DNA from: Aphelocoma coerulescens
Taxonomy: Eukaryota; Chordata; Aves; Passeriformes; Corvidae
DNA: 64,000 nt
NCBI RefSeq assembly: GCF_041296385.1
Contig: NC_091019.1
Span: 8,207,264-8,271,263 of the forward strand
Direction: 5' to 3'
Below are positions 46,744 to 60,987 of this stretch, one piece after another (within the stretch, counting starts at the first letter, position 1; every line of letters starts with the position of its first letter). The notes beneath the pieces are model-generated. The model worked only from the letters and a program-made list of their open reading frames with translations. It searched no databases and had not been told where the DNA came from. A program made the translations under genes and the position numbers.

Positions 46744-49500
46744 TATAACATTCTTCGACTACAGGGAGAGTCCATGGGGCTTTTCCCATGGGGTCTCTCA
46801 AACAGATGTAGGATGCAGCTCCCTTTTTATGCCAAGTTCCCGGCCCCAGCACCCTCTTCCTTTTCCCCACTGGCTGAGGTACTCAGGAGATACAGACTTC
46901 CCAAAGTGCCTACTCTATGCCCTCCTCTAATATGCACCCCCCTTTTGGTATTGAAAAGAAAGAAAAAGAAACTATTCCTAATTCTGTTAAGTGTTTGTTG
47001 CCTTGTTGTAGGTTCAGGAATTTAACAGGGCCTTGATTAATCAACAGTCTCTGTTGGTTACCAACAGTTCTAGAGAACTAATAGTTTCTTCTGTTACTTC
47101 ACTATCGATAAGTTCCTAGCCTTGTCTACAGGCAGATTCACATGGTCTGTTTGTAAAGACTCATTCGTCTCATTCCTTTTAATCCCTCCTCTTTTTATTT
47201 TGCCTCTTTTTTCTTTACAAACCTTAATTACCATTGATTTAATTTTTTCTTCTTGAGTCTTCTTGGATTTTGCTATTATTTGCAGTGACATCCTCATCTA
47301 TCCTTTTGTAGACATTTCTGGATCAGGTAGGCATGGCTGCTACCGGCATCCCCTTGACCACCTGCTGAAAGAGCTGCACTCAGCAAGGTGTCACACATGA
47401 TAAAAAGATTAGAGTTGCTATAGCATGTAAGAGGAGAAATCATATTCATTTAGCCCATAGCTGGCCAGTTAACCATGAAAACATATCCCATTCCCATCCT
47501 TTCCACATTTGGACAGGTCCATGAGCTGACGTTATTTCCTTTGTTATTTTTTTGACCACTTTTCCGCTGTCATCTGCTTGCAAACAGCAGCTCGAGTCAT
47601 TTAATTTCCCACAAACTCCTCCTTCTTCTGCTAACAGATAATCTAGTACCATCCAATGTTGAAATACCGCTTTCCTCGTTTAAGTGGGTTGGTCAGCAAG
47701 AAAGTCAAGAGCTGTGGCTGTTTGGTTGGTTATTATTTCCGAGACAGCTTGTAACCTAATTATCCCATTCAAATGATAAATGGGTTCCCAGGCATCTGGG
47801 ATTAATTCCTTAGGATTCCAAGTGGCTGGTCCATCCTGTTGTGGAACTGGTTCTGGTGGCCATTCATCTTTTCCCCATTTTGGGGTGCTCCCTCCAGCCA
47901 GGGCTGCATCAGTTGACTGCTTTTCTCTAATTAAATCATCACAGATTTTGATTCCTAAGCGATTTCCCTGAACTTGTGGCAACAAAAAGAACAACGGGCT
48001 AATATACCCCATACCCATACCATATCCCTGACCAGTTTGGAGGTAACCTGAGCTAAGCATGTTGGCCACAAATGCAATAATGTCCTTTCAAAGCCTGTGT
48101 TCCATTATCAAAGGGGCCTTTCTACCTTTTGTCATCAATTGGTGGGTCAAAATACAGCGGGATTCCTGGGCCTAACGGTCCTCCAATAGTTGCTCCACCA
48201 TAAGGGTCACAGTATTTGCGTTTCCAAGCTCCCAAATGGGGTTCCCATCTACATTTACGTCTGCAAGCTGTTTGGTTGGATTTGGAGCAGAACTCACTAA
48301 GAGGGTTTGAGTTCCAATCTGGTGTTGCCATTCCCACTGATAATCATGAGCAACATGTGTTCTACTTGTGGAATTTTCGTGGGGACATCTTAAAAATAGG
48401 TGGTCAAAAAAACCCCTTGTCCCTCCCCATTGCTTTACAGGCTTCCAAATATTTTTGGTAAGTGTGTTAAGAACACTTTACCCAGCTACCATTAGTGAGC
48501 TTAACAGGTATTTGATTGCATTTGTCTTGATATTTGGAACAATTGTAAGGAGGGCAACTGGGGGTCCAAGCCCAATTGTTTAAACCCAGAGGGGAAGTAA
48601 ATTCATACATGTCTTTTCCTACATAGACCCCCTCTGTCCTATTTAGGCAATAAGTGCCTGTTGGAGAAGAATGAAGTGGCCGTGAACTTCCTTCTTTGGC
48701 CCCAAATCCCGTCCTAGTATGGACCCCACCATTTAGGTTCAGCTGGGCTAGCCAACCATGGCCACTCTTCAGATCCTCCTGGCCCTCCACAGAGCCAGCA
48801 ATTGCTAAGGTTAAAAACTTTTGCTACTTCTTCTCCTAAGGCTGCAAATTGATTCTCTCACACCTGGCCTAAACTCAGCTGACCATATAAAAGTAGAATT
48901 ATTAATGAAAATATTTTAATTGTGTGATCTAGTTAGCTAGTCTAATTTTCATGTTGTCTTCTGCACCACCTGTGGCAAATGAAGACACATAAAACCACTT
49001 AACCTAAAACAATGGCCGCAAGTATTAGCCCCCCAGTGAGGAGACAGAGGCATCCTACAACATTCTTCAACTACAGGGAGAGGCCATGGGGCTTTTCCTG
49101 TGCAGTCTCTCTCAAATGATTGTGGGACACTACTCCCATTTTATGCTAAGTTCCCAGCCATAGCACCCTCTTCCTTTTCCCCTTTGGCTGAGGTACTCAG
49201 GAGGTAAAGACTTCCTGAATTGCCTACTCTATGCCCCCATGTAATATGCACCCCCCTTTTGGTATAGAAAAGGAGGAAGAAGAAACTATTCCTAATTCTA
49301 TTAAGCCTTTGTTGCCTTGCTCTAGGTTCAGGAATTTAACAGGGCCTTGGCTGAGCAACAGTCTCTGTTGATTAGTAACAGTTTCTAAAACTAATACTTT
49401 CTTCTATTACTTCCCTATCTGTTACTGCTCTATGCTAGCCTTGTCTAAGAGTGGATTCACACAGTCTGTTTGTAAAGACACATCCATCTTACTGCTTTCA
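46744..49500 (-). mobile_element. Decayed ERV, unit 6
   Basis: 3' LTR 46744-47181, 5' LTR about 49056-49500. Shares the unit 5 C-to-G variant, here at 49494. Confidence 0.83.
47383..48818 (-). pseudogene. env: Retroviral env pseudogene, unit 6
   Basis: Surface fragments at 48790-48467 and 48337-48122, transmembrane fragments at 48069-47680 and 47652-47446, with unit 1 breaks. Confidence 0.83.
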
Positions 49501-49708
49501 CTCCCACACCTTCTTGGAGGTGGGACGGCTCCCCCCGGCACAGCACCTGGAAAAAAACCCCCGTATATGCACACACACACCTGCACTTACCCTGCACTCT
49601 GCTGCACACCCCCCCCCCCCCCCCCCACTAACCCCCGCCTCCATATCCCTACCATGCCACTCTCAGCTGCCCTGCCCCCACCGTCCCAGCGGGCTGGCAG
49701 CACCCACT

Positions 49709-50869
49709 CCTCACATGCTTCCCCATGCCTTGCATTTCCTTCCTGCCCCCTCTGTAGCCTTCCCTCTACCTGCCTTTTCTCCATTGCCTTGCATTGACTT
49801 GCTCACCCATCCCCCACCTGACTTCCTTTCACAGTCATCTAGGTCTGGCCTTACCTTTTCTTTTCCTTCTAGGACCCTCATTGCCTTGCCTCACCTCGCC
49901 AAGCCACCACTTGCCTTGCCTTGCCCTTGAACCCCTTGCCTTCCATTACCTTGCTCACCCCTCCCCCACCTGGAATTCAAGACCCCTTTTCAATGACATT
50001 TCTGGGCCTTGCCCTGCCCTTTCTGCTCCTCCTAGGAATCTCAAGGCTCTCAAGTATCTCCGGTGTTTCAGGATCACATGAGAGGAAGACCAGGCAAGGA
50101 CACATGTTGCCACACTCATCTATACGGGCAGCCTTTGTCTGGGACCAATCTTTGCATGTCTTGAATCTTGGAAGGGCAATTCACATTTTGCCCTTGAGCT
50201 CCGGGACCAGAAGGAGAGTTCTTTTGCATACAAAGGAAAGCAGGTAGCTCAAGTCTCTTAGGTGCAGATTAGAGATGACTCACACAGGATCAAGGCCACA
50301 CAGAGCAGTTGGGCCTAGCCACTTTTGTGTACCAGAAGTCCTTGAATGTACTTCTCACCTGCCTTGCCTCGCCTTGCCTTGGCAACGCAACAGTTTCCTT
50401 GCCTTGCCCTGCTAGCCCTCCGTAGCCTTGCATTCCCTTGCATGCCCATGCCACACCCTTGACCTGCCTACTGCTTTCCTCCAGGGCCTTGGCTTGCCGA
50501 GCCCTTCTTGTTTCTGCCTGGCCTACCCATCAGTGGACTTTCCTTCCTCCTAGAGGCAAGCCTTGCCTCTAACTTCTGGGCCTTCTCTTGCCTACCACTC
50601 CATTTATTTCCCCCTCACTGCTCTGGCCTTGCCTACCTCTTGCTTGACTTGCCTGCAATTGCCTGCACTTGGTTTGCAGTGCCTTGCCTGCATGGAAGGC
50701 AAGGTAAAGAGTGGTAGGCAGGGCAAAGCCAGCAAGTTGTAGGTAGTGCGAGACGTAGGCAAAGGAAGCAAAGCAAGGGTAGCTTAGGAAAAACTAGGCA
50801 AGGCACTGAAGGCAAGGCAAGGCCAAGGGACTTGCAGTGCCTTTCCTTGGGAAGGTAAGGACATAGAGC
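49709..50869. repeat. CCTTG-rich block with polarity flip, unit 6
   Basis: Switch point near 50694. Adjoining C-tract of 18 bases. Confidence 0.73.
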
Positions 50870-51926
50870 CAGTGTTGGTGGAGCAGATGTTAAGGTACCA
50901 TGGGGAGGAATAGCCCAGTGAGATATTTCTCTCCTGGCCCCTTCTGTGTAGGGGCAATTGTTGGACATATTCAATACTAGAGGTGTATCAGTCCCTGGAT
51001 ATGTTGTATTTTGGAGGAGGGGATGCTGTTTCTTTGGAGATAGGCTTGTACTTGCTCTCTTTGGCAAGGAAAGCAGGTTTGGATGCGCTCATGAGGTGCT
51101 CTTAGGGATTTTAAAGGCTTTTCCCAACAGACAGTTCTCTGGGTTAGAGCTGTTGAGCTTTCAGCAGGAATGCAAAGGCCAAGCTTGTGACCCTTTTTTC
51201 CTGGTGCCTTTAGTGTGTGAGCAGTCCCTGGTGCTGTTGTCTTTGGATCCTGACTCTGGGAGAGGGAAGGCTTAGGATGGTACCTAGAGCTGAGAAGGAA
51301 AGTGCTGAGGGCAGCGTGTGCGCTGCTAGTTTGAGGGGTGCAGTTGAAGTTGTAGGCAGCAAGAGCTTTCTCAGCTGGCACTGTTGTGAGCTCTGTTTTT
51401 GCCAGATGGTTTCAAGTTGGTAGGTGGACTCTGCCAGAGAGAAAAGATTTGTTTGGGCAAAGAGGTTTGTCTGGCTCTTGGAGTGTGGTGCAAAAAAGAG
51501 TCTGCTCTTGGAAGGGGAAGATTCAGGAAAACTTTTTGTTCTGACACCGTTGATTTGAGTGCAGGGACGTTTCTAACTTGCCTCTGCCCTTGGGGTGGTT
51601 TTGAGCAGCGAAAGCTGCGTTTCCTTCTTTGGCAAGTCGTCAGTGCCATCGTGTGGTTGTTGCGATGAGTGCTGACAGTGCCCAGGAAAAAGCCAAGTGC
51701 TTCATTGGCACGGCCCCAGTCGTGTGGGAGCAGTTGGTGGAAGAACTCCGCTGTGCAGTCTGCCTCTTGGAGACGTAAAAGAATGTGTTCCTATGCATAG
51801 CGGGGAAGCAAGAGGAATCTTTTCATTGTTGGCTGTGCAGTTTCTAAGCGGCAAAAGTAAAGGCAGTTCCAGCATGGCCTCTTTCTTTCAGAACCTTTTC
51901 TGTGCCATCATGAAAATGCTCAACAT

Positions 51927-54900
51927 GTAACTCGCACCCATTGAACTGCATCAAAGGTCCTGGAGCTATGCACTTTCCTTCAAGCTCTATGTACCATCTC
52001 TCCACCTCTCGCGGATCCCAAACCCCTTCCAAACATCCAGCAGCTGCTTCTGCACGCAGGGAACAAATGCTAGAACAAGGCGTTGGCCTTCATAGTCCCT
52101 CTAAAATCTGTAAACTAAGCAAAACATACCAGTGACCAGCATTTTCCTTCGCAAATATATATATAGAGCATCATCACATTCTGTCAAAGTGGGTAAGTTC
52201 ACCCTTGCAGTGCAGCTTTTCCAGCCGCAGTTCGGACTGAGAGATGTGCCAGGAGAGAAAGCATTTGTTGACTTTCCTTCTTCTCTGGAACACTTGATAC
52301 TCGCAGTGCAATCACTTCCACACAACTTCGGTGTGCCCAGGTTCAAGCAGCTAGAGCTCACAGAGATGGGAAAGTCAGGGCAGAAGACGTTTCAAAAAAA
52401 CGTTACAGCAGCATTAAAACTGTGCACAGCAGTCTGCAGCACTCTAGCTTACTTCTCTGACAGACATGCCATCCCATTGTGGGCTCTCACAGCTCGGTTG
52501 CAAGCTATCTTGGTTGCAAGCTACTCTCCTGAAGAAAAGAACTATAAGAAAAAGCCAATGCTGGGCTGCGCCTTCCCCTTGCTTCACGTAAAGCCACCCC
52601 ATGCTGCACTCTGCACTTCCCTTCTCCGCCCCATTGACCACTGTGTTTTCTGAATCTCGAAGCCTAAAGTTCAGCGATATTGTTTCAGCGGAGGGCTGGA
52701 AGAGGAATAGGTAGCAGCACAGCTAAAAGTAGCTGTCGCTGAGCTTTCTCCTTCCCAAAGCTAATGTGAATACGGCAGGTAGGCGAGTGGCAGCTACCCT
52801 CCTCTCTCAGCTTATATGCTGCATGCACGAGCCCGGTGCTCTGCGCCGTCGTTCACCCTCTTAAGTACCCTTGTCGCGCTTTCATTCTGCCAGAGTCGAA
52901 CAGTCGTCTACTTCTCGCACAGAGAGCACAGTGCCGGCAGCGCAACCCTCCAGGCGGCTGCTTCTGCCGAAAGACGCCTGGGCTATGCACTTTCCCTCTC
53001 AGTGCTAGGTAGATCTACATTCTGTCTGTGTTGTGCTCTGAATCTTAACGAAAACATTCTCAGCTAAGTCTCGCACACAGAAGAGTTTTAGGTCAACGAG
53101 CTTGCCCAAAGATTGCCCCCGTCCCTATACAAACTTATATTTACACCCCATTCCAGTGGTAATCCTCTTTCCTTTACAGCCTGCACAGCGCTGTCAGATC
53201 GCGGTGCTCTCCGCACCTGCCTTCTCACTCCCAAGTACCAGCGCGAACCTTACAGCCTTGCAGGCAGCGAAGACACCGGTAGGCATCTCGCACAGAAGAA
53301 CGGGCCAGGACGCAAAGATGGTCTTCCTTTCTCCTCGTTGTCGCCCACATTGTGGTGATGTGTTGAAAGTCTTGGCCAGCGAAAGGCTAATCCAGCAAGT
53401 GCTTCTCTCTTGACGCATTTTGCTGAGCGAGAGCTACACGGATAGTTTAGAATCTGTGAAACAGCAAGACAATGATTGCACGTCGAGCTGAGCAAAAGCC
53501 GTGCACGGCACACCGTGGCTGCGTGCAGTGTTCATGCGGAAGAGCGGCAAAGCTCCAAGCCCTCGCTGGGCTTCCGTTCTGCCCGGAGCACAGGCGGCGA
53601 AGAACGAAGCAGCTGGGCACCGGCTTCATGTAGCCAGTGGAGCGAATTGCAAATGTCCAGCCGAGAGCTGCTTCACAAGCAGATTCAGCTGAGAACGCTC
53701 TGGCTGCTTCAGAAAGGAAGGCGCAGCCCTTGCACTCCAGCACACAACCGGGCCAGAAACAGGTCCTTCAACCTTCAGTGCTGCCGACTCCATGCAGCTT
53801 GAGCACACCCAGAAGGACGCGTCCAGAAAGAAGGCGTTCTTCGAGTACCCCCCTCCTCCAAGGAGCCTCGAAACTGAGCACAACACGCTGCGGCTCGGCA
53901 GCTTCCTTCTCAGCGAGACGTACCGTCACATTTATGCACTCTCGCAGCTCCGTTGCCCACTTGCAGCAGCTGCTGCTACCGAAGCAAAAGGCTCCAGAAG
54001 TAAAAGCCACTGCTGGGCTGCACGTTCCCTCTGCCTCACGTAAAGCAGCAGAAACTGGCCGCTGCACTCTGTCCTTCCATTCTCTGCCGCACCTGCCACT
54101 GTCATCTCTGCGTCTCCAAGCATAAACCTGGGCACAAATGCTTTCCGGGGAAAGCTGGAAGAGAAATAGGTAGCAGCACAAGTAGCTGCAAGTGGAACTT
54201 CCTGGTTTCAACTGCTAACGTGAGTCCGCAAAGAAGCGAGTGACGGCCACGCTTCCCCTTGCAGCCTGTGCGATGCGCACAGCAGCTCGGGGCTCTGCCT
54301 TCATTCCTACGCTCTCCGTACCACGGTCGCGCTTTCATTCTGCCGGAGTCGAAGCGTCGCCTACTTCTCGCACAAGAGCATTGTGCCCGCAGCGAAATGC
54401 TCCAGCCGACTGCTTCTGCCGGAACACGCCCTGGCCTATGCACTTTCCCTCGCAGCGACATACACCAGCACACTGGGTCTTTCTTGTCGTCCAAATGTAA
54501 AGGGAAAGGTTCTCCGCTCCGTCTGGCACAGAGAACAGTTTTAGGTCGACAAGCTCACCCAGAGCTCACCCTCGACGCGTGGAAACCCGCATTTGCACCC
54601 CATTCCAGCGGCAGCCCGTCCTTCCTTTACAGCCTGCACAGCGCCGTCAGATCGCGGTGCTCTCCGCACCTGCCTTCTCACTTCCAAGTACCAGCGCGAA
54701 CCTTACAGCCTTGCAGGCAGCGAAGACGCGGCGAGGCGTCTCGCACAGAAGAACGGGCCAGGACGCAAAGATGGTCTTCCTTTCTCCTCCTCCTCCTCCT
54801 CCTTGCCCGAGTGGTGGTGCTGTGCTGAAAGTCTTGGCCGGCGAAAGGCTTATGCAGCAAGTGCTTCTCTCCTGACGCATTTCGCTGAGCGAGAGAGCTG

Positions 54901-55523
54901 CACGGACACTTTCGACTCTGGGAAACAGCAAGACAATGATTGCACGTCGAGCTGAGCAAAAGCCGTGCACGGCACACCGTGGCTGCGTGCAGTGTTCACG
55001 CGGAAGAGCGGCAAAGCTCCAAGCCCTCGCTGGGCTTCCGTTCTGCCCGGAGCACAGGCGGCGAAGAACGAAGCAGCTGGGCACCGGCTTCATGTAGCCA
55101 GTGGAGCGAATTGCAAATGTCCAGCCGAGAGCTGCTTCACAAGCAGATTCAGCTGAGAACGCTCTGGCTGCTTCAGAAAGGAAGGCGCAGCCCTTGCACT
55201 CCAGCACACAACCGGGCCAGAAACAGGTCCTTCAACCTTCAGTGCTGCCGACTCCATGCAGCTTGAGCACACCCAGAAGGACGCGTCCAGAAAGAAGGCG
55301 TTCTTCGAGTACCCCCCTCCTCCAAGGAGCCTCGAAACTGAGCACAACACGCTGCGGCTCGGCAGCTTCCTTCTCAGCGAGACGTACCGTCACATTTATG
55401 CACTCTCGCAGCTCCGTTGCCCACTTGCAGCAGCTGCTGCTACCGAAGCAAAAGGCTCCAGAAGTAAAAGCCACTGCTGGGCTGCACGTTCCCTCTGCCT
55501 CACGTAAAGCAGCAGAAACTGGC
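51927..55523. repeat. Satellite block, units 6 to 7
   Basis: Anchor strings at 51966, 52983 and 54436. Contains the private T-to-C at 52528. The near-identical pair is 53458-54059 and 54922-55523. Confidence 0.8.
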
Positions 55524-55804
55524 TACTTGTGCTGCTACCTATTTCTCTTCCAGCTTTCCCCGGAAAGCATTTGTGCCCAGGTTTATGCTTGGAGACGCAG
55601 AGATGACAGTGGCAGGTGCGGCAGAGAATGGAAGGACAGAGTGCAGCGGCCAGTTTCTGCTGCTTTACGTGAGGCAGAGGGAACGTGCAGCCCAGCAGTG
55701 GCTTTTACTTCTGGAGCCTTTTGCTTCGGTAGCAGCAGCTGCTGCAAGTGGGCAACGGAGCTGCGAGAGTGCATAAATGTGACGGTACGTCTCGCTGAGA
55801 AGGA
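55368..55804. repeat. Perfect 156-bp inverted repeat, unit 7
   Basis: Arms 55368-55523 and 55649-55804, spacer 55524-55648. Confidence 0.93.
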
Positions 55805-58561
55805 TATAACATTCTTCGACTACAGGGAGAGTCCATGGGGCTTTTCCCATGGGGTCTCTCAAACAGATGTAGGATGCAGCTCCCTTTTTATGCCAAGTTC
55901 CCGGCCCCAGCACCCTCTTCCTTTTCCCCACTGGCTGAGGTACTCAGGAGATACAGACTTCCCAAAGTGCCTACTCTATGCCCTCCTCTAATATGCACCC
56001 CCCTTTTGGTATTGAAAAGAAAGAAAAAGAAACTATTCCTAATTCTGTTAAGTGTTTGTTGCCTTGTTGTAGGTTCAGGAATTTAACAGGGCCTTGATTA
56101 ATCAACAGTCTCTGTTGGTTACCAACAGTTCTAGAGAACTAATAGTTTCTTCTGTTACTTCACTATCGATAAGTTCCTAGCCTTGTCTACAGGCAGATTC
56201 ACATGGTCTGTTTGTAAAGACTCATTCGTCTCATTCCTTTTAATCCCTCCTCTTTTTATTTTGCCTCTTTTTTCTTTACAAACCTTAATTACCATTGATT
56301 TAATTTTTTCTTCTTGAGTCTTCTTGGATTTTGCTATTATTTGCAGTGACATCCTCATCTATCCTTTTGTAGACATTTCTGGATCAGGTAGGCATGGCTG
56401 CTACCGGCATCCCCTTGACCACCTGCTGAAAGAGCTGCACTCAGCAAGGTGTCACACATGATAAAAAGATTAGAGTTGCTATAGCATGTAAGAGGAGAAA
56501 TCATATTCATTTAGCCCATAGCTGGCCAGTTAACCATGAAAACATATCCCATTCCCATCCTTTCCACATTTGGACAGGTCCATGAGCTGACGTTATTTCC
56601 TTTGTTATTTTTTTGACCACTTTTCCGCTGTCATCTGCTTGCAAACAGCAGCTCGAGTCATTTAATTTCCCACAAACTCCTCCTTCTTCTGCTAACAGAT
56701 AATCTAGTACCATCCAATGTTGAAATACCGCTTTCCTCGTTTAAGTGGGTTGGTCAGCAAGAAAGTCAAGAGCTGTGGCTGTTTGGTTGGTTATTATTTC
56801 CGAGACAGCTTGTAACCTAATTATCCCATTCAAATGATAAATGGGTTCCCAGGCATCTGGGATTAATTCCTTAGGATTCCAAGTGGCTGGTCCATCCTGT
56901 TGTGGAACTGGTTCTGGTGGCCATTCATCTTTTCCCCATTTTGGGGTGCTCCCTCCAGCCAGGGCTGCATCAGTTGACTGCTTTTCTCTAATTAAATCAT
57001 CACAGATTTTGATTCCTAAGCGATTTCCCTGAACTTGTGGCAACAAAAAGAACAACGGGCTAATATACCCCATACCCATACCATATCCCTGACCAGTTTG
57101 GAGGTAACCTGAGCTAAGCATGTTGGCCACAAATGCAATAATGTCCTTTCAAAGCCTGTGTTCCATTATCAAAGGGGCCTTTCTACCTTTTGTCATCAAT
57201 TGGTGGGTCAAAATACAGCGGGATTCCTGGGCCTAACGGTCCTCCAATAGTTGCTCCACCATAAGGGTCACAGTATTTGCGTTTCCAAGCTCCCAAATGG
57301 GGTTCCCATCTACATTTACGTCTGCAAGCTGTTTGGTTGGATTTGGAGCAGAACTCACTAAGAGGGTTTGAGTTCCAATCTGGTGTTGCCATTCCCACTG
57401 ATAATCATGAGCAACATGTGTTCTACTTGTGGAATTTTCGTGGGGACATCTTAAAAATAGGTGGTCAAAAAAACCCCTTGTCCCTCCCCATTGCTTTACA
57501 GGCTTCCAAATATTTTTGGTAAGTGTGTTAAGAACACTTTACCCAGCTACCATTAGTGAGCTTAACAGGTATTTGATTGCATTTGTCTTGATATTTGGAA
57601 CAATTGTAAGGAGGGCAACTGGGGGTCCAAGCCCAATTGTTTAAACCCAGAGGGGAAGTAAATTCATACATGTCTTTTCCTACATAGACCCCCTCTGTCC
57701 TATTTAGGCAATAAGTGCCTGTTGGAGAAGAATGAAGTGGCCGTGAACTTCCTTCTTTGGCCCCAAATCCCGTCCTAGTATGGACCCCACCATTTAGGTT
57801 CAGCTGGGCTAGCCAACCATGGCCACTCTTCAGATCCTCCTGGCCCTCCACAGAGCCAGCAATTGCTAAGGTTAAAAACTTTTGCTACTTCTTCTCCTAA
57901 GGCTGCAAATTGATTCTCTCACACCTGGCCTAAACTCAGCTGACCATATAAAAGTAGAATTATTAATGAAAATATTTTAATTGTGTGATCTAGTTAGCTA
58001 GTCTAATTTTCATGTTGTCTTCTGCACCACCTGTGGCAAATGAAGACACATAAAACCACTTAACCTAAAACAATGGCCGCAAGTATTAGCCCCCCAGTGA
58101 GGAGACAGAGGCATCCTACAACATTCTTCAACTACAGGGAGAGGCCATGGGGCTTTTCCTGTGCAGTCTCTCTCAAATGATTGTGGGACACTACTCCCAT
58201 TTTATGCTAAGTTCCCAGCCATAGCACCCTCTTCCTTTTCCCCTTTGGCTGAGGTACTCAGGAGGTAAAGACTTCCTGAATTGCCTACTCTATGCCCCCA
58301 TGTAATATGCACCCCCCTTTTGGTATAGAAAAGGAGGAAGAAGAAACTATTCCTAATTCTATTAAGCCTTTGTTGCCTTGCTCTAGGTTCAGGAATTTAA
58401 CAGGGCCTTGGCTGAGCAACAGTCTCTGTTGATTAGTAACAGTTTCTAAAACTAATACTTTCTTCTATTACTTCCCTATCTGTTACTGCTCTATGCTAGC
58501 CTTGTCTAAGAGTGGATTCACACAGTCTGTTTGTAAAGACACATCCATCTTACTCCTTTCA
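55805..58561 (-). mobile_element. Decayed ERV, unit 7
   Basis: 3' LTR 55805-56242, 5' LTR about 58117-58561. It lacks the variant shared by units 5 and 6. Confidence 0.83.
56444..57879 (-). pseudogene. env: Retroviral env pseudogene, unit 7
   Basis: Surface fragments at 57851-57528 and 57398-57183, transmembrane fragments at 57130-56741 and 56713-56507, with unit 1 breaks. Confidence 0.83.
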
Positions 58562-58769
58562 CTCCCACACCTTCTTGGAGGTGGGACGGCTCCCCCCGGC
58601 ACAGCACCTGGAAAAAAACCCCCGTATATGCACACACACACCTGCACTTACCCTGCACTCTGCTGCACACCCCCCCCCCCCCCCCCCACTAACCCCCGCC
58701 TCCATATCCCTACCATGCCACTCTCAGCTGCCCTGCCCCCACCGTCCCAGCGGGCTGGCAGCACCCACT

Positions 58770-59930
58770 CCTCACATGCTTCCCCATGCCTTGCATTTCC
58801 TTCCTGCCCCCTCTGTAGCCTTCCCTCTACCTGCCTTTTCTCCATTGCCTTGCATTGACTTGCTCACCCATCCCCCACCTGACTTCCTTTCACAGTCATC
58901 TAGGTCTGGCCTTACCTTTTCTTTTCCTTCTAGGACCCTCATTGCCTTGCCTCACCTCGCCAAGCCACCACTTGCCTTGCCTTGCCCTTGAACCCCTTGC
59001 CTTCCATTACCTTGCTCACCCCTCCCCCACCTGGAATTCAAGACCCCTTTTCAATGACATTTCTGGGCCTTGCCCTGCCCTTTCTGCTCCTCCTAGGAAT
59101 CTCAAGGCTCTCAAGTATCTCCGGTGTTTCAGGATCACATGAGAGGAAGACCAGGCAAGGACACATGTTGCCACACTCATCTATACGGGCAGCCTTTGTC
59201 TGGGACCAATCTTTGCATGTCTTGAATCTTGGAAGGGCAATTCACATTTTGCCCTTGAGCTCCGGGACCAGAAGGAGAGTTCTTTTGCATACAAAGGAAA
59301 GCAGGTAGCTCAAGTCTCTTAGGTGCAGATTAGAGATGACTCACACAGGATCAAGGCCACACAGAGCAGTTGGGCCTAGCCACTTTTGTGTACCAGAAGT
59401 CCTTGAATGTACTTCTCACCTGCCTTGCCTCGCCTTGCCTTGGCAACGCAACAGTTTCCTTGCCTTGCCCTGCTAGCCCTCCGTAGCCTTGCATTCCCTT
59501 GCATGCCCATGCCACACCCTTGACCTGCCTACTGCTTTCCTCCAGGGCCTTGGCTTGCCGAGCCCTTCTTGTTTCTGCCTGGCCTACCCATCAGTGGACT
59601 TTCCTTCCTCCTAGAGGCAAGCCTTGCCTCTAACTTCTGGGCCTTCTCTTGCCTACCACTCCATTTATTTCCCCCTCACTGCTCTGGCCTTGCCTACCTC
59701 TTGCTTGACTTGCCTGCAATTGCCTGCACTTGGTTTGCAGTGCCTTGCCTGCATGGAAGGCAAGGTAAAGAGTGGTAGGCAGGGCAAAGCCAGCAAGTTG
59801 TAGGTAGTGCGAGACGTAGGCAAAGGAAGCAAAGCAAGGGTAGCTTAGGAAAAACTAGGCAAGGCACTGAAGGCAAGGCAAGGCCAAGGGACTTGCAGTG
59901 CCTTTCCTTGGGAAGGTAAGGACATAGAGC
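58770..59930. repeat. CCTTG-rich block with polarity flip, unit 7
   Basis: Switch point near 59755. Adjoining C-tract of 18 bases. Confidence 0.73.
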
Positions 59931-60987
59931 CAGTGTTGGTGGAGCAGATGTTAAGGTACCATGGGGAGGAATAGCCCAGTGAGATATTTCTCTCCTGGCC
60001 CCTTCTGTGTAGGGGCAATTGTTGGACATATTCAATACTAGAGGTGTATCAGTCCCTGGATATGTTGTATTTTGGAGGAGGGGATGCTGTTTCTTTGGAG
60101 ATAGGCTTGTACTTGCTCTCTTTGGCAAGGAAAGCAGGTTTGGATGCGCTCATGAGGTGCTCTTAGGGATTTTAAAGGCTTTTCCCAACAGACAGTTCTC
60201 TGGGTTAGAGCTGTTGAGCTTTCAGCAGGAATGCAAAGGCCAAGCTTGTGACCCTTTTTTCCTGGTGCCTTTAGTGTGTGAGCAGTCCCTGGTGCTGTTG
60301 TCTTTGGATCCTGACTCTGGGAGAGGGAAGGCTTAGGATGGTACCTAGAGCTGAGAAGGAAAGTGCTGAGGGCAGCGTGTGCGCTGCTAGTTTGAGGGGT
60401 GCAGTTGAAGTTGTAGGCAGCAAGAGCTTTCTCAGCTGGCACTGTTGTGAGCTCTGTTTTTGCCAGATGGTTTCAAGTTGGTAGGTGGACTCTGCCAGAG
60501 AGAAAAGATTTGTTTGGGCAAAGAGGTTTGTCTGGCTCTTGGAGTGTGGTGCAAAAAAGAGTCTGCTCTTGGAAGGGGAAGATTCAGGAAAACTTTTTGT
60601 TCTGACACCGTTGATTTGAGTGCAGGGACGTTTCTAACTTGCCTCTGCCCTTGGGGTGGTTTTGAGCAGCGAAAGCTGCGTTTCCTTCTTTGGCAAGTCG
60701 TCAGTGCCATCGTGTGGTTGTTGCGATGAGTGCTGACAGTGCCCAGGAAAAAGCCAAGTGCTTCATTGGCACGGCCCCAGTCGTGTGGGAGCAGTTGGTG
60801 GAAGAACTCCGCTGTGCAGTCTGCCTCTTGGAGACGTAAAAGAATGTGTTCCTATGCATAGCGGGGAAGCAAGAGGAATCTTTTCATTGTTGGCTGTGCA
60901 GTTTCTAAGCGGCAAAAGTAAAGGCAGTTCCAGCATGGCCTCTTTCTTTCAGAACCTTTTCTGTGCCATCATGAAAATGCTCAACAT

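Larger units (their letters stand above)
45309..54369. repeat. Macrosatellite unit 6
   Basis: Length 9061, C-tract of 18 bases. It shares the C-to-G variant with unit 5 (here at 49494) and has a private T-to-C at 52528 in the satellite block. Confidence 0.97.
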
